Shown here piece after piece: positions 58,671-62,983 of a stretch of 62,983 nucleotides of DNA. The DNA comes from Salinispora mooreana (GTDB taxonomy: Bacteria > Actinomycetota > Actinomycetes > Mycobacteriales > Micromonosporaceae). The stretch's first letter is position 1. The number at the start of each line of letters is the position of its first letter. The stretch covers positions 2,761,030 through 2,824,012 of the forward strand of contig NZ_KB900614.1 of NCBI RefSeq assembly GCF_000379065.1. Reading direction: 5' to 3'. The translations under genes and the position numbers were made by a program. Below the pieces are notes generated by a model. The model made no database searches. It was not told the origin of the DNA and was given only the letters and a program-made list of their open reading frames with translations.

Positions 58671-59219
58671 TCAGTAAGTGTCGCCCAGTGTGTAGCTGTA
58701 GCCCGAGCAATCGTCCGGGCTGAAACGACGATCTTCGCACACCTGGAAACGGCCCCGTGCAGCGTTCCCCGTGTTGTTTACCCGCTGAGAAATCTGATCG
58801 ATGGTGAGCCATCGGTCAGAGTTTGTGCGGTCGGAATCACCGAGATCAGTCGTTCCCCAGTCTACTCCCGAGCAGGCAACAGATCCGGGAGATATGCACA
58901 GGCTACTGTTGGTCTGCGTCCGCATGTGGATATAGACCGAAGAGCCGGTAGGGCGGTCATCCTTCAATTGCCCATTACCCAGCGAGCGCGTTCCGTTGGA
59001 GGTATGCGCCACCTTCCAGGTACCATACCCTCGGCCCTGCGACACGCCAGAGCCGTCGTAAGTAATCAATGGGTTCGATGCTGAATTCCAGGAGCGTACC
59101 GTGTTCAACGCATGCGCTGGTACGGCACCAGCCACAGCCAATCCCGCGACTAGGGCGACTCCAAGAGCCGTACGGCGGGCCGTACGGCGGGCCGTACGGC
59201 GAAACTCGGTGATTTTCAC
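58671..59219 (-). CDS. Secreted small protein A
   Basis: GGCGAGG precedes GTG 59219. The 182-residue product has a signal peptide whose basic start contains three RRTA units, then LGVALVAGLAVAGAVPAHAL. The mature part has GVSQGRGYGTWKVAHTSNG, QLKDDRPTGSSVYIHMRTQT, a Cys pair (SLCISPGSVACSG) and the C-terminal motif CEDRRFSPDDCSG. It shares the pattern (G-x-A/Y-x-G-x-W, DxRP-[ST], CEDxRFSPDDCS) with the neighbour at 59231. I do not know the family; a bacteriocin-like, surface or exported factor served by the ABC system is possible. Confidence 0.7.
   Translation of the reverse strand: MKITEFRRTARRTARRTALGVALVAGLAVAGAVPAHALNTVRSWNSASNPLITYDGSGVSQGRGYGTWKVAHTSNGTRSLGNGQLKDDRPTGSSVYIHMRTQTNSSLCISPGSVACSGVDWGTTDLGDSDRTNSDRWLTIDQISQRVNNTGNAARGRFQVCEDRRFSPDDCSGYSYTLGDTY
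59167..59201. repeat. 12-bp tandem repeat in a signal peptide
   Basis: The unit GTACGGCGGGCC occurs in almost three tandem copies. Read on the minus strand it encodes RRTA-RRTA-RRTA in the basic start of secreted protein A. Slippage would change the length in steps of four residues without a frameshift. Confidence 0.8.
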
Positions 59220-59230
59220 TATACCTCGCC

Positions 59231-59701
59231 TCAGTAGTTAATCCACGACGACGACCATGGTGACGAACAGTCGTCCGGGCTAAACCGCTGGTCCTCACAT
59301 GCGCGAACATTGGCGCGCGCCTGATTCATACCACTTCCCAGGCTGGCCGACACGTCGATGTTGCGCCAATAGTCACCATTCCAACGAGCACTTTCAGCGT
59401 AGGCCGGCCCTCCTGTCGAGCAAGTTGAGCAGGCGCGCGAAAAGCTCCAGGTAGTATAGTAGATCGATTCGTTACTCGGTCGTCGATCGATTACCTGACC
59501 ATCGAATTTGGCGGTGCCATAGCTGCCCGACCGACTCACCGACCAGCTACCGCGGGCCGAACCTTGCGCGACGCCGTCGGTATAGACTGTCAGCTCACCC
59601 CAACTCACCGCTGCGGCAGGAGTGGCACCGGCAGCGACTGCAACCAAAATGGGCGCGAAGAAAGTCGGAAGCTTCGCCCTGAGCCTCAACTCATACCTCA
59701 T
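59231..59701 (-). CDS. Secreted small protein B
   Basis: ATG 59701 (CAGTGGA upstream) is preferred to GTG 59737. The 156-residue product has a signal peptide (FFAPILVAVAAGATPAAAVS) and a mature part with VAQGSARGSWSVSRSG, GQVIDRRPSNESIYYTT, Cys residues (RACSTCSTG) and CEDQRFSPDDCSS near the end. It is a paralogue of protein A and lies 11 bases upstream of it, so the two are co-expressed. The shared C-terminal Cys pair probably forms a disulfide. Function unknown. Confidence 0.7.
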   Translation of the reverse strand: MRYELRLRAKLPTFFAPILVAVAAGATPAAAVSWGELTVYTDGVAQGSARGSWSVSRSGSYGTAKFDGQVIDRRPSNESIYYTTWSFSRACSTCSTGGPAYAESARWNGDYWRNIDVSASLGSGMNQARANVRACEDQRFSPDDCSSPWSSSWINY

Positions 59702-59737
59702 TCCACTGTAGGAGGTCGGACCGTCCTGTTGCGACAC

Positions 59738-60063
59738 CCTACAGCAGCAAGTTCGACTTCGATCGTTAGACCACTCCGGAACGAGTAGCGCCAGTGATGC
59801 TCAGTAGTGACCCCGGGCCGCGTAGTGCTGAGCGCTCGACCAATCCCTGAACTGTCGACAACTCTCAGTAACGTCACAAATTCGCATAGGAAGCGTTTTT
59901 CCCTATCGGATATGAATTAGAGCTATCGGGTAACATAGTGCGCCCTTTCCAAGCTGTTCTTGCAGTTCAGGACGGGTGCGGTGGGCCCGGTGATCGATGG
60001 GTGCGAGACTCCAGGTAGGACAGCTTTCGACCAAGACTCGAAGCCCCGACCGGGAGCCTCGCC
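59738..60063. other. Promoter region of the secreted-protein operon
   Basis: This 326-base AT-richer stretch (with GTTTTTCCCTATCGGATATGA near 59893-59913) lies between the minus-strand secreted genes and the IS5-type remnant. It probably holds the operon promoter and the edge of the inserted transposase. I see no gene. Confidence 0.4.
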
Positions 60064-60790
60064 ATGCTGTCCTACCCGCCACGACTCCTTGTCCAGCCGC
60101 ACCCTGTACCACCTCACCGAACGCATCCACGGCCAACGTAGCCAGCGCCGATCCCGGTCGCGGCACCTCGCCCCGCCCGGCAGGCGCCGCTGACACTGGC
60201 TCACCTGCCTAACGGCGACATCTTCACCCGACTCGCGACCGGCTTCGCCACCGCCTGGCGCTACGTCCAGGAGGCGACAGCTCTGCTCGCGGCGGGCCGC
60301 CGAGAACCTGGCCACCACCATGCAACGGGTCTGCCGGCTGGCATACGCGATCCTGGACGGCACTCTGATTCCAATCGACCGGGTCGCCGACCAACGGCCG
60401 TACTACCCCGGAAGCACCAGCGCCACGGTGTGAACGTGCAGGAAATCGCCGATGCCGCTGGCCGGCTCGTCTGGGCATCACCGGCGCTGCCCGGCTCGAC
60501 TCACGACCTGACCGCAGCCCGGACCCACCGCATCATCGACGCGCTGACCAGCCCAGACGTGATGAACAACTTCGCGGCAAGGGCTACCAAGGCGCCCACG
60601 GCAGCGTTCGCACGCCGTTCAAGCGACGCCGCTTCCGACCGAAGCTGTCACGCCGGCAGAAGACCTGAAGCCGCGCCCACACAAAGATTCGCGCCCACGA
60701 CGAACGCGCGATCGCCACCCTCAAGACTTGGAAGATCCTGACCAAGCTGCGCTGCTGTCCACGACGAGCGCAGTCCCCGCCACCACCGGC
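60064..60790 (+). pseudogene. IS5-type (DDE_Tnp_4-like) transposase, many frameshifts
   Basis: ATG 60064 begins the typical MLSYP start. Fragments in different frames follow in family order: SSRTLYHLTERIHGQRSQRR, LAYAILDGTLIPIDRVADQR, VNVQEIADAAGRLVWASPAL, DLTAARTHRIIDALTS and LKTWKILTKLRCCPRRA. At least three frameshifts separate them. The element is decayed; no clear ends are visible. Confidence 0.75.
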
Positions 60791-60811
60791 GGACGGTCAC
60801 GTCGCCGGGAC

Positions 60812-61039
60812 TCACCGCCGGCTCCCGGCACGCTGCGGGGGCGCCCAGTTGCCCTGCCCGACCGAGGTCAGGTAGCCGTATGCGGTCTCGGTGCGCGGGC
60901 ACGGCCACCCGGATCGGCAGATCGGGCACCGATCGACGCGCGGCCAGTGCCCGGTGATGATCCGCCGAGCGGACAGGATCATCCGGTTGCGTAGCTGGAC
61001 CGTCGACAGGCCGGGGCGGGGCCGGGTGTGGGTGGCCAT
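60812..61039 (-). CDS. Small protein with CPIC...CP motif
   Basis: ATG 61039 overlaps the previous stop by one base (TGATG). The 75-residue product has LRNRMILSARRIITGHWPRV then CPICRSGWPCPRTETAYGYL. This is a pattern of short zinc-binding-type proteins found downstream of XRE regulators in actinomycetes. It ends the XRE minus-strand transcript. Function unknown. Confidence 0.6.
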   Translation of the reverse strand: MATHTRPRPGLSTVQLRNRMILSARRIITGHWPRVDRCPICRSGWPCPRTETAYGYLTSVGQGNWAPPQRAGSRR

Positions 61040-61218
61040 CACCGGCGGTTCGCCCGCAGTCGGGCGAGCGGGGTCAGCAGCGGCCGGTTGTCGAAGATGA
61101 CCGTCGGCTGGTTGTGCAGCGGGGAGTAGGCGCCGGCCCGCGCCGCGTACCGGGTGGCGGGACCGGTCACGTCCAGCCGTGCGGGCCGGCGGCGGAGTCG
61201 GCGGAGTAGCCGGATCAT
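61039..61218 (-). CDS. Small basic protein between XRE regulator and CPIC protein
   Basis: This 59-residue frame from ATG 61218 (GGGGAG upstream) begins MIRLLRRLRRRPARLDVTGP and has AARAGAYSPLHNQPTVIFDN then RPLLTPLARLRANRR. It overlaps the next gene by one base, implying coupled translation. Short proteins with this Tyr-Ser-Pro-Leu-His pattern recur beside XRE genes in actinomycetes. Its role is unknown. Confidence 0.55.
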   Translation of the reverse strand: MIRLLRRLRRRPARLDVTGPATRYAARAGAYSPLHNQPTVIFDNRPLLTPLARLRANRR

Positions 61219-61323
61219 GCGCGTGCTCCCCTCGATCGGGTCGAGGCGGCAACGGCATCAGTGTCACCACCCAGGATGATCCTGCGGTGACGCGGTGCTA
61301 CTTGTCAGGATGGGCGCTGTCCG

Positions 61324-62460
61324 TTACCGGGTAGCGGACAGGCGGCGGACAGCCTCGGTGACCTGCCCAGCCAGCGCCCGTGAGGCGGTGGCGTCAGCTA
61401 TGGCGCGAGCCTCATCAAGGACCTGCCGGGCGGTACTCGCATCCCCGGCCTGCGTGTGCGCCACCGCCAGGTGCACCAGGTGCCGGCCGTGCCAGTCCGA
61501 CCCGCGGGCGTCCTCACTCGCCCCGGCGACCCCGGCGGCCAGCAGCCGCAGGGCCCGATCGTTGGCCCGGTCGTCCCGGGCGCCCAGGTACCGCCACACA
61601 ATTCCCTGCTGCACGGCGAAAAACGCGGGCGTGTACCAGTAACCCCACGGCGACAAGGGCTGGCCGGTGGCCTGCTCAGCAAGATCCGCAGCCTCACTCA
61701 GGAGGCCGATCACCTCGCGCGGGGGGGCGTCGGCCATGGCTAGGCCGCGCGCGCCCTGCCCGGCGGAGTACGCGCGTAGCGCGGTGTGGACCGCATCGTC
61801 TCGCCGGGCTGCCCAGGACAGGCCGATCATGGACGGCAGATCCCCGCACCCCTCGGACTGGTGGCCTTGAAATGAGAGCACCGCGGCTATCAGGTCCCGG
61901 TTTCCGGCCTCGGTGGCCCATTGCAGCGCGCGGCCGAGCCACATTGTTGCGGCGCGGTCATCACCGGTGGCAATCCCTAGCCACCCGGCGAATTGGGCCC
62001 ATTGCGCGGCCATATCCACAACCGCCGGCCGGACCTGATGGCCGGCATCTCGTAGCAGGGACACAACGGTGTCGAGCTGCACGCGGACCGGGTCGACGAC
62101 CAAAGTCGAGCCGATCGTGTCCTCCAGGCGCCGGTAGCTGGCGAGCAGGTCGGCCAGGGCGTCCACCGCGCCGTGATCGACCCGGCGGGGATGCTGGACC
62201 GCGTATAGGGCGCGCTCGCTGGGGGTGGGCATGTCGGCGACGAGGGCGGCCAGGGCCCCGCCCGCGGCCAGGGCGTCGTCCAGGCGCACGGCGACATCCA
62301 CTGTCGGCCGGGTGCGGCCGGTTTCCAACTGGTGCAACAAACTCTTGCCGTAGCTGACCGCCACGCCTAACTGCCGCAATGTCAGGCCGCGCGATTCGCG
62401 TCGCTGACGCAGCTCGGCGCCGAATCGCGGATCCACGATGGTGCGCGTCGGTGCCGGCAT
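61324..62460 (-). CDS. XRE-family transcriptional regulator with TPR-like region
   Basis: This 378-residue protein starts at ATG 62460. The N-terminal HTH (FGAELRQRRESRGLTLRQLG, SYGKSLLHQLETGRTRPTVD, about 13-55) is canonical XRE. The rest is helical, with TPR-like repeats (AVAHTQAGDASTARQVLDEA, DLAEQATGQPLSPWGYWYTP). It heads a transcript with two small proteins. Upstream are several TGTCCG/CGGACA half-sites that could be its operator. Confidence 0.87.
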   Translation of the reverse strand: MPAPTRTIVDPRFGAELRQRRESRGLTLRQLGVAVSYGKSLLHQLETGRTRPTVDVAVRLDDALAAGGALAALVADMPTPSERALYAVQHPRRVDHGAVDALADLLASYRRLEDTIGSTLVVDPVRVQLDTVVSLLRDAGHQVRPAVVDMAAQWAQFAGWLGIATGDDRAATMWLGRALQWATEAGNRDLIAAVLSFQGHQSEGCGDLPSMIGLSWAARRDDAVHTALRAYSAGQGARGLAMADAPPREVIGLLSEAADLAEQATGQPLSPWGYWYTPAFFAVQQGIVWRYLGARDDRANDRALRLLAAGVAGASEDARGSDWHGRHLVHLAVAHTQAGDASTARQVLDEARAIADATASRALAGQVTEAVRRLSATR

Positions 62461-62559
62461 CAGTTCTCCCAGGTAGCGGTCTGGGGTGGCGGGCGCCGAC
62501 CGCTACAACCGGCACCCTGCCGCCATCGACGGTACTCCCTGCCCGCACGTCACGCCGTC

Positions 62560-62650
62560 ACCTGTCCGTATGGATGTTCCGGCGGGTCACGGCGTACGCC
62601 CTACCATGGAATTGTGGTTCCGGACAGGTTCGAGCTGTCCGCTAATACTC
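62560..62650. promoter_or_regulatory. TGTCCG/CGGACA half-sites upstream of the XRE gene
   Basis: ACCTGTCCG (62560-62568), its exact inverted copy CGGACAGGT (62621-62629) and a further CTGTCCG (62635-62641) lie within 90 bases, between 100 and 190 bases upstream of the XRE start. A looped or multi-site operator is possible. No sure promoter boxes are seen. Confidence 0.4.
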
Positions 62651-62732
62651 CAGCCGGGGTTGTTGACCTTGACTGAGCTGGGGTTTGATGCGATGCGGGA
62701 ACGAGGGCAGCCACCGCCGATCATGGGTGGTT

Positions 62733-62983
62733 GTGTGGACTGACCATGATGCAGCGGTGGCTGCCGGATACAGGGTAGACGCCCAGCGGTGGCGGGTGTT
62801 GTTCGACGACTTGATGCTGACGGTCGGGCAGCGTTTCCGCAGGCCGGAGCCTCGCCGTCGGGTGCGTGACTTTGTCCGGGGCTTGCTGGCGCCGTTGCCG
62901 CGGAAGAACTGCTGGACGATCGCGGAGCATGCCGGTGACACGGGTCCGGACGGGATGCAGGACCTGCTGACCCGGGTGAAGTG
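62733..62983 (+). CDS. IS701-family transposase, 5' part (runs off window)
   Basis: The frame from GTG 62733 reads YRVDAQRWRVLFDDLMLTVG, then RVRDFVRGLLAPLPRKNCWT and IAEHAGDTGPDGMQDLLTRV, the N-terminal signature of IS701 transposases. It is open to the right edge. The true start may be slightly different, as no ribosome-binding site is clear. The left end of the element should lie in the preceding 100 bases but I cannot fix it. Confidence 0.75.
   Translation, partial: MWTDHDAAVAAGYRVDAQRWRVLFDDLMLTVGQRFRRPEPRRRVRDFVRGLLAPLPRKNCWTIAEHAGDTGPDGMQDLLTRVK

Noticed and set aside
1..62983. CRISPR array
   Set aside because: No regularly spaced repeats with spacers and no cas-like genes were seen.

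Overview
The window is high-GC DNA from an actinomycete. Signs are GTG starts with strong Shine-Dalgarno sites, XRE/DUF397 pairs, DUF2637 and replication-relaxation proteins, and a TIGR03089 gene; a Micromonosporaceae-type host is plausible but not proven. It is an accessory region built by repeated integration beside a tRNA-Lys(CTT) gene (40205-40280, minus strand). Copies of the 3' end of that tRNA, or of its downstream flank, lie at 1849-1903, 18242-18286 and 40160-40280. They fit two elements in tandem: E1 (about 1904-18241, with a large serine recombinase at its right end) and E2 (about 18287-40204). An older tyrosine-integrase element to the left of 1903 has been cut by an IS630 copy (111-1240).

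E1 carries as cargo a tightly overlapped plus-strand operon (4876-13292): small protein, NAD-dependent sugar epimerase, thymidylate-synthase-fold enzyme, NodU/TobZ-type carbamoyltransferase, glycosyltransferase, P-loop kinase, SAM methyltransferase, two APH-fold kinases and a histidine phosphatase. A TPR regulator is divergent from it. The synthase-fold enzyme has Asp where thymidylate synthase has the uracil-reading Asn, as in dCMP/CMP hydroxymethylases. The operon is therefore predicted to make a 5-hydroxymethyl-cytidylate derivative that is carbamoylated, glycosylated and/or methylated. This is the strongest candidate for an undescribed pathway. The right end of E1 holds a replication-relaxation protein, small genes and the recombinase, whose 3' end runs through the attachment core.

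E2 opens with a three-gene cassette: an NrtR-like NUDIX regulator with a palindrome over its ribosome-binding site, a nucleoside-phosphorylase-fold protein with a C-terminal HG-type adaptor motif, and a frameshifted adaptor/membrane protein. It resembles a conflict or defence module. Next come integrase, excisionase, DUF2637 and replication-relaxation genes (22554-26429), a HAD phosphatase, and a second cryptic biosynthetic operon on the minus strand (34924-28554): TIM-barrel isomerase, Gfo/Idh oxidoreductase, archaeal-type methionine adenosyltransferase, HprK-like kinase, glycosyltransferase, CofE-like ligase and epimerase. XRE/DUF397, XRE-TPR, flavoprotein and NUDIX genes complete E2.

Right of the tRNA lies a mixed segment (40.5-52.5 kb). 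It has intact secreted or envelope genes (L,D-transpeptidase, DUF4360, serine hydrolase, lysozyme-like protein, three-repeat secreted protein), a CGNR regulator with a clear promoter/operator, an ABM-domain/ECF-sigma pair, and many pseudogenes (beta-helix, ISL3, IS3, resolvase, TIGR03089, integrase tail).

From 52.6 kb a tyrosine integrase next to a tRNA-like fragment is split by an IS630 and an IS982 copy at one CTAG. A visibly AT-richer island (55.8-59.9 kb) follows, with two related secreted proteins and an ABC-type membrane system. The window ends with a dead IS5-type transposase, an XRE operon and the start of an IS701 transposase.
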